DNA of 64,000 nucleotides from an uncultured Nesterenkonia sp. (GCA_946222885.1 CAMIAK010000012.1:1-64000), one strand, 5' to 3'; positions 50,208 through 59,433 are shown, counted from the first letter of the stretch. Notes: generated by a model from the letters alone, not told the origin. A program made the numbers and translations.

Positions 50208-51575
50208 ATGAGGACTGATGACATGACGCAGACCAAGGGCACCACCGAGCAGCACAGAGGCCGGCACGCGGAGCAGGCGGTCGCCGAGGGCACCTCCTCG
50301 CCCGTCGGGCCCATGACCAGCCCGGTGCAGATCATCACCGGCACCATCCCCGCGGTCACCGGGACCACTCCTGTGGTCCGCCCCGGGATGGAGGATCCCG
50401 GGTACTCGAAGCGGCAGGTCGCCGTCGCGATCCTCGCCCTCTCCCTGGGAGGCTTCGCGATCGGCGTCACCGAGTTCGCGATCATGGGCCTCAACGCGGC
50501 GGCCGCGGAGGACCTCGGCATCACCGAGGCCCAGGGCGGGCTGCTGGTCACCTTCTACGCGGCCGGCGTCGTTGTGGGCGCTCCGCTGCTGTCCCTGCTG
50601 GGCGCCAGACGGGAGCGCAAGACCTACGCGCTGATCCTGCTGGGAGTCTTCGCCTTCGCCCATCTGTTCAGCTACTACGCCCCCACCTTCGAGGCGATGC
50701 TCTACGGACGCTTCATCTCAGGACTGCCCCATGGGGCGTTCTTCGCGACGGCAGCGCTGATGGCCGCGCATATGGCGGGCCCGGTCCGCCGTGCCCGGGC
50801 GATCGCCGTCGTGCTCTCCGGCATCGCGATCGCCAACCTGGTGGGGGTGCCGGCGGTGACCTGGGCCGGGCTGGAGTTCGGCTGGCGGATCATGTTCCTG
50901 GTGACCGCGGTCCTGGCCGTCATCACGATGGTCGCAGTGTCCCTCTGCGCCCCGAAGATCTGGCCGCCGGAGGGGTCCTCCGTCCGCGGCGAGCTCAAGG
51001 GCCTGTGGAACCAGCGCCTATGGGTCGGCATCACTCTGGCCGTAGTCGGCTTCTCCGGGATGTTCGCGATCTACTCCTACATCTCCTACACAGCGATGGA
51101 GGTCACCGGGCTCTCCGCCTCCGCGATCCCGCTGGTGGTGTTCTTCTACGGCCTGGGCAATGTGATCGGCAACTTCGTGGGCGGCCACTACTCGGACAAG
51201 TCGGTGCTGGGCACCGTCATGGTGGGCACTGTGACCGTGGCGGTCTGCATGGCGCTCTTCGGCGCCTTCGCCCATGTCCCGGTCCTGATGGTGACGTTCC
51301 TGCTGCTGATCGGCATCGCCTCCGGCGGGCTGGGCCCCTCCGTACAGACCCACCTGCTGGACACCGCTCCGCAGGCGCCGCAGCTGGCCGCGAGCTTCCA
51401 GCATTCGGCGTTCAACAGCGCCAACGCCATCGGCGCCATCATGGGAGCAGCAGTCATCGACGCCGGCCTGGGGCTGCGGGCCCCGGCCTTCGCAGGAGCG
51501 ATCACCGCCGCGCTGGGCGTGGTGATCTGCGCCTATGCGATCCACCTGGCCAGGAAGGCCGGACGCCCCGCCTGA
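50208..51575 (+). CDS. MFS transporter, DHA1/AraJ-like
   Basis: 455-aa twelve-helix transporter. The first roughly 65 residues are hydrophilic (Thr/Pro/Gly-rich) and precede the usual MFS start (YSKRQVAVAILALSLGGFAIGVTEFAIMGLNAAAAEDLG). LLSLLGARRERK is the loop 2-3 motif A and RFISGLPHGAFFATAALMAA is the AraJ/NepI-type block. It probably exports drugs, sugars or nucleosides. Start could be 50208, 50223 or later. Confidence 0.88.
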   Translation: MRTDDMTQTKGTTEQHRGRHAEQAVAEGTSSPVGPMTSPVQIITGTIPAVTGTTPVVRPGMEDPGYSKRQVAVAILALSLGGFAIGVTEFAIMGLNAAAAEDLGITEAQGGLLVTFYAAGVVVGAPLLSLLGARRERKTYALILLGVFAFAHLFSYYAPTFEAMLYGRFISGLPHGAFFATAALMAAHMAGPVRRARAIAVVLSGIAIANLVGVPAVTWAGLEFGWRIMFLVTAVLAVITMVAVSLCAPKIWPPEGSSVRGELKGLWNQRLWVGITLAVVGFSGMFAIYSYISYTAMEVTGLSASAIPLVVFFYGLGNVIGNFVGGHYSDKSVLGTVMVGTVTVAVCMALFGAFAHVPVLMVTFLLLIGIASGGLGPSVQTHLLDTAPQAPQLAASFQHSAFNSANAIGAIMGAAVIDAGLGLRAPAFAGAITAALGVVICAYAIHLARKAGRPA

Positions 51576-51659
51576 TCCCCGTCGGACGATCGAACCAGTG
51601 TTCTGACAGGAACTTCACAGACAAGGATTTTCGAAGAGACTTTCGAGGGAAAAATGTCC

Positions 51660-51689
51660 TTGCCAGTGATCTAGAAGACGTGTTCTAAT
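51660..51689 (+). promoter_or_regulatory. Orphan promoter-like sequence
   Basis: TTGCCA (51660-51665), 18 nt, TCTAAT (51684-51689) would start a transcript near 51696 that meets the hairpin at 51713-51752 almost at once. The surrounding 51600-51690 is unusually AT-rich for this genome. No gene lies between, so any product would be a short RNA of about 65 nt. Confidence 0.3.
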
Positions 51690-51712
51690 AGCAAGTGCGC
51701 GATGGGAAGCGC

Positions 51713-51752
51713 GACGCCTGCGGAGGCCCTCCTCACTGCTTCCGCAGGCGTC
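51713..51752. terminator. Hairpin between the MFS and Nudix genes
   Basis: GACGCCTGCGGA (51713-51724) pairs perfectly with TCCGCAGGCGTC (51741-51752), a 12-bp stem. It lies between convergent genes, and its right arm includes part of the Nudix stop codon. CCCGTTT follows on the plus strand. Confidence 0.7.
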
Positions 51753-52257
51753 ACCCGTTTCGGGACCCATAATCGGCGATGAGCTGCTCCACGATGGGAC
51801 GGTCCGCCGGGATCCACGGATACTCCAGCAGCTCCGCGGTGAGCGGCACCCAGTCGAGGCGGTCATGGTCCTCCAGCGGGAAGGGCTCCCCCTGCGCGAT
51901 GACTCCCGCGAAGAGACGCATCGTATGCCGTTCGGTCAGCCGCCATCCGGTCTCCGCGGAGTAGCCCGCGCTGCCCGGGCCGGTGACCTCGGCGCCCAGT
52001 TCGACGTCGACGCCGAGCTCCTCCCGCAGCTCCCGCCGGACGCCCTCACGCAGGCTCTCCCCCGGCTCCAGCTTGCCGCCGGGAAACTCCCACATCCCGG
52101 CCACCGACGCAGGTGCGGTGCGCCGGGCGATGAGCATCTGCCGTACGCCGTCGGCGTCCCCGGCATGCCGGTGGACCCGGCGCATCAGCGCAGCGGCCAC
52201 CACCGTCTTGGGCCCGGTGGCGGCGGAGCTGGCGGGGGCGGTCTCGGCTGTGCTCAT
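51751..52257 (-). CDS. Nudix hydrolase, MutT-like 8-oxo-dGTPase
   Basis: 168-aa Nudix hydrolase. The box GGKLEPGESLREGVRRELREELGV fits GX5EX7REUXEEXGU exactly, and the WEFPGGK and D-R-L-DWVPL segments are as in MutT, which removes oxidised nucleotides from the pool. Variable first 35 residues. ATG 52257. Confidence 0.9.
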   Translation of the reverse strand: MSTAETAPASSAATGPKTVVAAALMRRVHRHAGDADGVRQMLIARRTAPASVAGMWEFPGGKLEPGESLREGVRRELREELGVDVELGAEVTGPGSAGYSAETGWRLTERHTMRLFAGVIAQGEPFPLEDHDRLDWVPLTAELLEYPWIPADRPIVEQLIADYGSRNG

Positions 52258-52283
52258 AGGTCCACCCTAAGCGGCGGCGCCCC

Positions 52284-52931
52284 TCAGGCCCGGTAGCGGC
52301 CGGGCCGATGGTTGAAGGCCAGGACGATGTTCAGCACCACCGCTCCCATGGCGGAGAGCAGGACGTTGGCCGGAGCGACCACGGCCAGCGCCACCAGGAT
52401 CACCATCACGTCCAGGGACATCTGGACGTAGCCGGCCCGCAGGTTGAACTGCTCCTGGGCGATGAGCGCCAGGATGTTGAACCCGCCCAGGCTGGAGCCG
52501 TGGCGGAAGACGATCAGCAGCGCCACGCCCAGCAGCAGGTTGCCCGCGATGACCCCGTAGACCGCGTTCATCTCCGGAAGCGGGAGCATGTGCTCGTTGA
52601 GCTCGGTGAACGCGGAGACGATCGCCACCGAGACCAGCGTCTTCGCCGTGAAGCGCCAGCCCTTCTTCCACAGGGCAAGCAGGAAGAACGGCAGGTTCAC
52701 CAGGAGGAAGAGCCAGCCGAAGCTCAACGGGGTGGCATAGGTCAGCAGCAGCGCCAGGCCGGCGGTTCCGCCGGTGACCGCCTCAGCCTCCTGCAGCAGA
52801 TACAGGCCGAGGGCAGCCATGAAGGTGCCGGTGAGCACGCCGAGCACATCCTCCGGGGCAGAGTGCGGGATGGTGCGCTCCGCCGCCGGGGGACGTTCAT
52901 CAGGACGTTTCTCAGATTCAGGCGTCTGCAC
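52284..52931 (-). CDS. YitT family membrane protein
   Basis: 215-aa protein with five or six hydrophobic helices after a charged 30-residue N-terminus. GTAGLALLLTYATPLSFGWLFLLVNLPFFLLA and GSSLGGFNILALIAQE match YitT/DUF161 proteins; it appears to lack a large C-terminal soluble domain (DUF2179). Function unknown. TATAGT at 52945-52940 is a good -10, so GTG 52931 would be leaderless; GTG 52937 is an alternative in frame. Confidence 0.85.
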   Translation of the reverse strand: MQTPESEKRPDERPPAAERTIPHSAPEDVLGVLTGTFMAALGLYLLQEAEAVTGGTAGLALLLTYATPLSFGWLFLLVNLPFFLLALWKKGWRFTAKTLVSVAIVSAFTELNEHMLPLPEMNAVYGVIAGNLLLGVALLIVFRHGSSLGGFNILALIAQEQFNLRAGYVQMSLDVMVILVALAVVAPANVLLSAMGAVVLNIVLAFNHRPGRYRA

Positions 52932-53001
52932 GATCACCCACTATAGGTGAGGCGTGTTACAGCAATGTTGTTGCTGGTCAGGCGCTCAGGACGCTGCGGT
53001 T

Positions 53002-54150
53002 TCAGCCGAAGCGGGCCGGGTCGAACAGGGCGGTCGGGTGCTCGGTGCTTCCCCGTTCCACCAGGTCGGCCAGGATCTCTCCCACCACCGGGACGAATTT
53101 GAAGCCGTGCCCGCTGAACCCGCAGGCGATGCTGACCCGCTCGTGGCGCGGATGCTTCCCGATCACGAAGTGCTCATCCGGGGTCACCGAGTACAGGCAG
53201 GTCTTGGCCATCACCGTCTCCCCAGTCAGATGGGGGAAGAGCTCCTGGGCCCTGGCCTGCATCCTGCGGTTCTCCTCCTCGGTCACCGTGCGGTCCACCG
53301 TTGCCGCGGTGGTGGGCGTCCCGAGCCGGAAGAAGCCGAGCTTGAATCCGCCGTCGGGACCGTCGGTCATCGGGAAGCCGTAGATCTGGTGGTTCTCATA
53401 GGTCTGCTCCACATAGACCGGATGATTCTCCTCGCTCCAGGCCTCGTAGGGGACGGCGCCGACGTCGGGGGAGAACCAGTGGAAGACCATGCGTTCGATG
53501 CTCAGCGGAAGCTCCAGGTCCGCCAGCAGCTCCGGAGCCCAGGCGCCCGGGGTGATCACCAGCTGGTCCGCGGTGTAGGTCCCCTGCGGGGTGCGGACCT
53601 CGACGCCGGCCGGGGTGCTCCCCCACCACATGACCGGTTCCCCGAAGCGCAGGTCCGCCCCCTTCCGCCGCGCGACCTCCACATTCGCCAGCACGGTCTC
53701 CTCCGGACGCACGTAGCCGGCCTCTGCCTCATAGAGGCCCAGGGCGTCCTCATGGGGATCCATCGTGGGGAAGCGCTCCCGGATCTGGGAGGCGGTGAGC
53801 ACCTCATGCGGCAGGCCGTGCAGCTCGGCCGCCTCCTTGGACCCGGCGAAGGTCTTCGACCCCGGATGTCCGATGTAGATGCCGCCGCAGAGCCGCATCA
53901 GGTCCCGCCCTGACTCCTGCTCCAGCTTCCGGAACCCCTCATAGGCGCTGAAGAGCAGCGGCACATAGGCAGGGTCCTCGAAGTAGGACTGCCGGGTGAT
54001 GCGGGTGCCGCCGTGGGCGGATCCCTGGTCATGGCCCGGCTGATAGGTCTCCAGGCCGAGCACGCTCAGCCCTCGCTCCGCCGAGGAGTTCGCCGCCGCA
54101 CCTCCCATGGAGCCCAGGCCGATCACGATGACGTCATAGTGCCCGCTCAT
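53002..54150 (-). CDS. solA: Sarcosine oxidase-like flavoprotein (MSOX/SolA family)
   Basis: 382-aa FAD oxidase of the monomeric sarcosine oxidase/N-methyltryptophan oxidase family. It starts YDVIVIGLGSMGGAAANSSAERG and has YLCSVTPDEHFVIGKHP near the C-terminus (here CLYSVTPDEHFVIG), which in the family contains the covalent-FAD cysteine. In this operon it most plausibly oxidises sarcosine to glycine, formaldehyde and hydrogen peroxide, the third demethylation of betaine. ATG 54150 overlaps the dimethylglycine oxidase stop by 4 nt; the long upstream open frame is antisense-like read-through of that gene. Confidence 0.88.
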   Translation of the reverse strand: MSGHYDVIVIGLGSMGGAAANSSAERGLSVLGLETYQPGHDQGSAHGGTRITRQSYFEDPAYVPLLFSAYEGFRKLEQESGRDLMRLCGGIYIGHPGSKTFAGSKEAAELHGLPHEVLTASQIRERFPTMDPHEDALGLYEAEAGYVRPEETVLANVEVARRKGADLRFGEPVMWWGSTPAGVEVRTPQGTYTADQLVITPGAWAPELLADLELPLSIERMVFHWFSPDVGAVPYEAWSEENHPVYVEQTYENHQIYGFPMTDGPDGGFKLGFFRLGTPTTAATVDRTVTEEENRRMQARAQELFPHLTGETVMAKTCLYSVTPDEHFVIGKHPRHERVSIACGFSGHGFKFVPVVGEILADLVERGSTEHPTALFDPARFG

Positions 54151-56723
54151 CCCCTCATCCTCTCGCCTGCCGGGTCGAACAGCGGCTCCTGCGCGACGAC
54201 GGCGCGGTGCCGTGCGTCGAAGTATGAGACCTCCAGCTCCGTCCCCGGGGCGGCCAGCTCGGCCGGGACCCAGGCGTAGGCGATGGAGGCGCCGGCCGTG
54301 TACCCCTGATCCGCGCTGGTGATGTGCCCGACCGGGCGGCGTTCGGCGTCGGCCGGTCCTGCGGTGTAGACAGGCTCGTGCCCCATCAGGACCACGGAGG
54401 GATCCTCCAGGGTCATGCAGACCAGCCTGCGCGGCTCGGCGCTGCGCTGTGCCCCGGAGGCCTCCTCGAGAGCGGCGAGCCTCTCCAGGGCCGGACCCCG
54501 GACTGAGAAGGCGACGCCGGCCTCCTCCGGGGTGTGCTCCCGGGTCATATCCGTGCCCCAGAGCCGGAATCCCTTCTCCAGGCGGAGGCTCTCGAAGGCC
54601 CGCCGGCCCACCGGGAGGATCCCGTGCGGCTCTCCGGCCTCCATCAGCCGGTCCCACAGGAAGCGCCCGGACTCGGCGGGGGCGTAGAGCTCCCACCCCA
54701 GCTCTCCCACGTAGCTCAGCCGCAGGGCGAGCACCGGGACCCCGGCCACCTGCAGCCGCCGGCACCGGTAGAACCGGAAGGCCTCATGAGAGATGTCCTC
54801 CTCCACCAGGGCGCTGAGCACCTCCCTGGCCCTCGGCCCCCAGAGCCCGAGCCCGTAGGATCCGGAGCCGGCGTCGGTCAGCCGCAGGCCCGGCCCCGTG
54901 CCGTGCTCGGCCATCTTCTGCCGCAGCCAGGCGGCGTCCTGGTGTCCGTTGACCCCCAGGTGATAGGTGTCCTCGCCGGTGCGGGCGATGGTGATGTCGG
55001 AGAGGATCCCGCCGGTGGTCCCCAGCAGCAGCGCGTAGACCACGCTGCCCGCGGACTTCCCCGCCGGCCGGCTGAGCTCCCCTGCCTCGGCCAGCCGGCT
55101 GAGGAAGTCTGTGGCGCTGCCCTCCGCGCCGTCGCCGGAGAGCTCCAGGCGCGGCAGCGAGGACATATCCACCAGCCCGACGCCCTCGCGCAGGCCCCGG
55201 GCCTCGACGGCGGCTATGGGGCTCCAGTGCTGGGCGGACCACTCGTCCCGCGGGGGCAGCGGCCGCTCCCCGAGCATAGGGGCACCCCGGCCGGCGTTGG
55301 ACTCGTACCAGAGGGGACGCTCCCAGCCCCCGGCGGAGCCGAAGACCGCGCCCAGCCGCTGCTGCCGCTCATGGAACGGGGAGGTGCGCAGGCCGCGCAG
55401 CCGCAGTGTGGCGGCCTTGGGATGAACGATGTCATAGACCTCGTCATAGGACTCCTCCCCCTGCTCCCGCGCCCAGCGCTTGGAGGTCAGCGCCGGGTCG
55501 AAGCGCGCGAGGTCGAGGTCATGGGCGTCGAGGCCCGGCTCGCCCGTAGTGATCCAGTCCGCCATGATCTGCCCGACGCCGGCGGACTGGGTCACCCAGA
55601 CCGACTGAGCCATCCAGAGGCCTTCGATGCCGGTCACCGGGCCGAGCAGCGGCCCGCCGTCCGGGGTGAAGGAGAAGATCCCGTTGAAGCTGGCGGAGAC
55701 GTCCAGCTCCGTGCCGCGCAGCTCGGGCAGCAGCTTCTGCGCCTCGGCCCAGGTGGGCTCATAGTCCTCCGGGGTGAAGGGGTGGACCGCCGGGTGGGTC
55801 CCGGTGCGGGCGAACTCGGCGGGGTCGGAGATCTGGTGGTCCTCCACCGGCAGCGGCCGGTGCTCATAGGCGCCGACGGCGATCCTGTCTCCCCACTCAC
55901 GGAAGTACATGGCGTGGTCCTGGTGGCGCAGCATGGGCCTGACCACCTCGGTGCGCTCGTCCAGCCCGGCCAGCGACTCCAGCGGCCGGCTGAACCCGAA
56001 GCCGTGCTCCACCGGGAGCATGGGCAGGTCGATTCCCAGCATCTCCCGTGCCAGCTTGGGGCCCCACAGGCCCGCGCAGGAGATCACGATGTCGGCTGGG
56101 ATGACCTCCGGCTCCTGCCCGCGGGACCCGGCGGGGATGATCTCCACGCCGGTGACCTTGCCGCTGGCAGCTCCGGGGGCGTCCTCGGTGCGCAGCCCGG
56201 TGACCTGGGTGTTCGCCAGAATCCGGGCTCCTCCCGCCTCTGCGCGGCGGGCCTGGAACTCGACGGCTCGCACCCCTTTGACCACGGCGTCGGTGGGGCT
56301 GTGGAGCGCACCCAGCACCCCGGAGACGTCCAAGCCGGGCCAGAGCGAAGCGACCTCCTCGGCAGAGATCAGCCGGGAGGGCACGCCCCAGGATTCGGCG
56401 AAGCCGTGCCGGCGGTGCAGCTCCCGGGCCCGGGCCTCGGTGGTGGCGATCTCGATGCCGCCCACCCGCTTCATGACCCACTGCCCGCCGGCCTCCAGGC
56501 CGTCGAGCTTGTCCAGGGTGCGCTGGGCCAGTTCGCACATCGAGCGGCTGGGCGAGGTCTGGAACACGAAGCCCGGGGCGTGGGAGCTGGAGCCTCCGGT
56601 GACGGGCACCGGCCCCTGCTCGACCACGGTGACGTCGCTCCAACCGCGGAGGACCAGTTCGTCGGCGACGGCGGCACCGACCACCCCGAGTCCGATGATG
56701 ACGATGCGCGGACCTTCTGCCAT
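54147..56723 (-). CDS. dmg: Dimethylglycine oxidase (FAD oxidase fused to folate/GcvT domain)
   Basis: 858-aa two-domain enzyme. An N-terminal DAO-type FAD domain (IVIIGLGVVGAAVADELVLRGW) is fused from about residue 430 to a C-terminal GcvT-like tetrahydrofolate domain (AVEARGLREGVGLVDMSSLPRLELSGDG; YVGELGWELYAP; FRLWGTDMTREHTPEEAG). The arrangement matches dimethylglycine oxidase of Arthrobacter, which makes sarcosine and passes the one-carbon unit to folate. ATG 56723 has GGAGAA upstream; the in-frame codons up to 56765 have no RBS. An IclR-type palindrome lies 50 nt upstream. Confidence 0.92.
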   Translation of the reverse strand: MAEGPRIVIIGLGVVGAAVADELVLRGWSDVTVVEQGPVPVTGGSSSHAPGFVFQTSPSRSMCELAQRTLDKLDGLEAGGQWVMKRVGGIEIATTEARARELHRRHGFAESWGVPSRLISAEEVASLWPGLDVSGVLGALHSPTDAVVKGVRAVEFQARRAEAGGARILANTQVTGLRTEDAPGAASGKVTGVEIIPAGSRGQEPEVIPADIVISCAGLWGPKLAREMLGIDLPMLPVEHGFGFSRPLESLAGLDERTEVVRPMLRHQDHAMYFREWGDRIAVGAYEHRPLPVEDHQISDPAEFARTGTHPAVHPFTPEDYEPTWAEAQKLLPELRGTELDVSASFNGIFSFTPDGGPLLGPVTGIEGLWMAQSVWVTQSAGVGQIMADWITTGEPGLDAHDLDLARFDPALTSKRWAREQGEESYDEVYDIVHPKAATLRLRGLRTSPFHERQQRLGAVFGSAGGWERPLWYESNAGRGAPMLGERPLPPRDEWSAQHWSPIAAVEARGLREGVGLVDMSSLPRLELSGDGAEGSATDFLSRLAEAGELSRPAGKSAGSVVYALLLGTTGGILSDITIARTGEDTYHLGVNGHQDAAWLRQKMAEHGTGPGLRLTDAGSGSYGLGLWGPRAREVLSALVEEDISHEAFRFYRCRRLQVAGVPVLALRLSYVGELGWELYAPAESGRFLWDRLMEAGEPHGILPVGRRAFESLRLEKGFRLWGTDMTREHTPEEAGVAFSVRGPALERLAALEEASGAQRSAEPRRLVCMTLEDPSVVLMGHEPVYTAGPADAERRPVGHITSADQGYTAGASIAYAWVPAELAAPGTELEVSYFDARHRAVVAQEPLFDPAGERMRG

Positions 56724-56772
56724 AGGGTTTCTCCTGCCCGAGCTGCTGAACCATAGGCTGCTCACCGCATAT

Positions 56773-56789
56773 GTTGCTTATTGAGCAAC
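56773..56789. promoter_or_regulatory. IclR-type operator upstream of dmg
   Basis: GTTGCTTATTGAGCAAC: GTTGCT and AGCAAC arms around a 5-nt centre. The exact reverse complement occurs at 57733-57749 in front of the Rieske genes. Two identical 17-mers flanking one IclR gene strongly suggest that it binds both. Confidence 0.85.
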
Positions 56790-56867
56790 GCTATAGTGCA
56801 TGACGCAACCACCGTACGGAGCGCGCAGAAGCCGCGGCAAGAGCCCCCGGCCCGGCGGGAGCAGAAA

Positions 56868-57638
56868 TTAACCCGGCTGCAACAGACCCAGCGAGTCCGC
56901 CTGGCGGCGCAGCACCTGGGCAAGCTCCGCGAACTGGGACTCCGGAAGGCGGAAGGCCGGCGCCGTCGTGGACAGGGCGGCGACCACCTGGCCGGAGGCA
57001 TCGCAGACCGGCACCGCCAGGGCGTTGATCCCCTCCTCCCATTCGGCCACCGCGGAGGACCAGCCGCGGCTGCGCACGGCCTCCAGCTCGGCGCGCAGCA
57101 CCTCAGGATCGGAGATGGTCATCCCGGTGAAGCTCTCCAGCCCGCGGGAGACCAGGCGCTCGAACTCGGCCTCCCCCGCATGGGCCAGCAGCATCTTGCC
57201 GGTGGAGGTGGCATGCAGCGGCCCCCGCTGGCCGACGTACTGCCGGGCCACCCCGACCATCCGGTCCCCGACGGTCTGGGTGATGGTGACCGCATAGCCG
57301 GCGTCGAGGATGGCGAGGTTGACCGTCTCGCTGAGCTCCTGGGCCAGGGCGTCGCAGCAGGCCTGGGCCTCGCGGGAGAAGTCGAGCCGCTGGGTGACCG
57401 AGTTGGCCATGCGCAGCAGGGCGAAGCCCAGCCGGTAGGCGCCGCGGGAGCCGTCCTGCTCCACGAGGTCATGGCGCTCCAAGGTGCCCAGCAGCCGGAA
57501 GGCGGTGGAGCGGTGCACCTCCAGCCGCCGGGAGATCTCGCTGATGGTCAGCTGGGGCTCGTCGCTGAGCAGCTCGAGGATCTGCGCGGCGCGGTCCACC
57601 GACTGCACGGGATTGGGGGCTTCAGATTTCATGGTCAT
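56868..57638 (-). CDS. IclR family regulator of betaine catabolism
   Basis: 256-aa regulator. The N-terminal winged helix (VQSVDRAAQILELLSDEPQLTISEISRRLEVHRSTAFRLLGTLERHDLV) and C-terminal IclR ligand domain (GPLHATSTGKMLLA; VPVCDASGQVVAALSTTAP) are complete. ATG 57638 is chosen (GGAAA 5 nt upstream); upstream in-frame ATGs are less likely. It lies between dmg-solA on its own strand and the divergent Rieske operon. The ligand is probably betaine or a demethylation product, which is inference. Confidence 0.92.
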   Translation of the reverse strand: MTMKSEAPNPVQSVDRAAQILELLSDEPQLTISEISRRLEVHRSTAFRLLGTLERHDLVEQDGSRGAYRLGFALLRMANSVTQRLDFSREAQACCDALAQELSETVNLAILDAGYAVTITQTVGDRMVGVARQYVGQRGPLHATSTGKMLLAHAGEAEFERLVSRGLESFTGMTISDPEVLRAELEAVRSRGWSSAVAEWEEGINALAVPVCDASGQVVAALSTTAPAFRLPESQFAELAQVLRRQADSLGLLQPG

Positions 57639-57732
57639 TAATTTCCATTCACTCGGGTGCTCAGCTCTTGACGGACCTCTGAAGCGGGCCTCCATACTCG
57701 TCACACACACGATGTTGTGCATAGCAAACACT

Positions 57733-57749
57733 GTTGCTCAATAAGCAAC
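57733..57749. promoter_or_regulatory. IclR-type operator upstream of the Rieske operon
   Basis: GTTGCTCAATAAGCAAC, the reverse complement of the site at 56773-56789. It is 26 nt before the ferredoxin start and about 95 nt upstream of iclR, so it could serve both divergent promoters. A related but imperfect GTTGTGCATAGCAAAC lies just before it. Confidence 0.85.
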
Positions 57750-57775
57750 ATAGCCCGAAGGGGTGGTGAACGCAA

Positions 57776-58120
57776 ATGAGTTTCAAGGCATGTTCGCTCC
57801 AGGACCTCACACCGGGTGAGGGCCTTCGCATCGACACGGTCAACCCGCCCATCGCCGTCTTCCTCACCGAGGAGGGCACCGTCCACGCCCTCGACGACAC
57901 CTGCACCCACCAGGACGCCTCGCTGGCGGCCGGCTGGGTGGAGGACTGCCGCGTGGAGTGCCCGCTGCACGAGTCCACCTTCTCCCTGACCACCGGCGCG
58001 GTGGACCAGCCTCCGGCCAAGCGCGGGGTCCGGGTCCACCAGGTGGAGCTCGACGGCGAGGACGTGCTGGTCGAGCTCTCCCAGGACGCGCCCAATCTGC
58101 CTCCGGGGGTGAGCGTCTGA
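57776..58120 (+). CDS. Rieske-type ferredoxin of a three-component oxygenase
   Basis: 114-aa [2Fe-2S] electron carrier. Cluster ligands are Cys43 and His45 (CTHQ) and Cys62 and His65 (CPLHE), spaced as in oxygenase-linked Rieske ferredoxins. It would pass electrons from the downstream reductase to the oxygenase. The stop shares one base with the reductase start. GGTGGTGAA precedes the start at about 10 nt. Confidence 0.93.
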   Translation: MSFKACSLQDLTPGEGLRIDTVNPPIAVFLTEEGTVHALDDTCTHQDASLAAGWVEDCRVECPLHESTFSLTTGAVDQPPAKRGVRVHQVELDGEDVLVELSQDAPNLPPGVSV

Positions 58121-59433
58121 TGGCGGCACAGGCGCCTGCCCCGGACCTCCGGGAGAACGTCCTGCCCCGCGAGGGGCACCTCCTGATCGTCGGCGCCGGG
58201 CTGGCGGCCTATCACACCGCCCGCGGCGTCAGGGGTCACGGGCACACCGGCCCCATCACCATCTTCGGCGAGGAGACCCGGCTGGCCTACGACCGCCCGG
58301 CGCTGAGCAAGGCCTATCTGACCGGGGCCGTGGCTGAGGAGGACCTCCTGCTCGATGACCCGGAGGACCCCTTGGAGGTCACCTGGGTCAGCGGGACCGC
58401 CGTGATCGCCCTCTCCGACGGCTCCTCGGCGGAGCGCCCCCTGGGCGTCCACACCGACGACGGCGCCTTCCACCCCGGCGACGCGGTGGTCATCACCACC
58501 GGCGCTCGGGCCCGCAGCCTTCCGGCGGCCAGCGCCTCCGGGGCGGGCTCCTCTGTGCGCCCCTATGTGCTGCGGACCATGGAGGACGCCCTGGCCCTGC
58601 GCGACACCGCTCTGCACGGAGCGGATGTGGCGGTGGTCGGCGGCGGGTTCCTCGCCCTGGAGGCCGCGGCCACCTGTGTGGAGCGCGGCGCCGGCTCCGT
58701 GACCGTGGCCGCCGGGGAGGAGTTCCCCGGCGCCAAGCGTCTGGGCAGGCCCGCCGGCGAGGCGATCCGCGCCGCACACGAGTCCCACGGGGTGCGGTTC
58801 GCCCCGCCCCACCGTGCCGAGGCCGTCCGCAGCCGCGGCGGCCGGGAGGGCGCCCGCCATGAGGTGCTACTGGCCGACGGCACCGCCGTCGTCGCCGACG
58901 TCGTCATCTGCGCCATCGGCGCCGAGCCGCGCACCGAATGGCTCGTGGACTCCGGGGTCACGCTGACCGCCGACGCCTCCGCGGTGCTCTGTGACGACAC
59001 CGGCGCCACCGGCATTCCCGGGGTCTATGCCGCCGGTGACTGCGCCCAGTGGGCCTCCCACTCCTCGGGACTGAGGCCGGTGGGCCACTGGCAGGAGGCG
59101 GTGGAGGAGGCCGCCGTCGTCGCCGCCGCGCTGACCGGTGCTGATCCGGTGCCGCTGCAGGAGCCCTATTTCTGGTCCGATCAGTTCTCGCTGCGCATCC
59201 AGGGGGCCGGCCGCATCCACCGGGCGGACCAGCTGGAGATCGTGGACGGCTCCCCCGGGGAGCAGAACCTCCTGGTGCGCTATCTGCTCGGCGGCGAGGA
59301 GGTCGGGATCCTCGGCATCAACCGGCTGCGCGACGTCACCCGGTGGCGGAAGCAGCGCCGCATCCGGCCGCAGCCGCGGACCGACGCCGCCGTCCAGACC
59401 GCACCAGCACACGCCGAAGGAGCCGCCGTATGA
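58120..59433 (+). CDS. Ferredoxin reductase (FAD/NADH)
   Basis: 437-aa pyridine nucleotide-disulphide-type reductase of oxygenase systems. Two dinucleotide folds: FAD at LIVGAGLAAYHTARGVRGHG and NADH at VAVVGGGFLALEAAATCVERG; the FAD-closing motif IPGVYAAGDCAQW is present, followed by a reductase C-terminal domain (QFSLRIQGAGRI). ATG 58120 overlaps the ferredoxin stop; the frame open from 57958 lies within the ferredoxin gene. Confidence 0.93.
   Translation: MAAQAPAPDLRENVLPREGHLLIVGAGLAAYHTARGVRGHGHTGPITIFGEETRLAYDRPALSKAYLTGAVAEEDLLLDDPEDPLEVTWVSGTAVIALSDGSSAERPLGVHTDDGAFHPGDAVVITTGARARSLPAASASGAGSSVRPYVLRTMEDALALRDTALHGADVAVVGGGFLALEAAATCVERGAGSVTVAAGEEFPGAKRLGRPAGEAIRAAHESHGVRFAPPHRAEAVRSRGGREGARHEVLLADGTAVVADVVICAIGAEPRTEWLVDSGVTLTADASAVLCDDTGATGIPGVYAAGDCAQWASHSSGLRPVGHWQEAVEEAAVVAAALTGADPVPLQEPYFWSDQFSLRIQGAGRIHRADQLEIVDGSPGEQNLLVRYLLGGEEVGILGINRLRDVTRWRKQRRIRPQPRTDAAVQTAPAHAEGAAV

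Noticed and set aside
54534..56756. 740-codon frame antisense to dimethylglycine oxidase
   Set aside because: Shadow frame; the minus strand has all family motifs and a good RBS.
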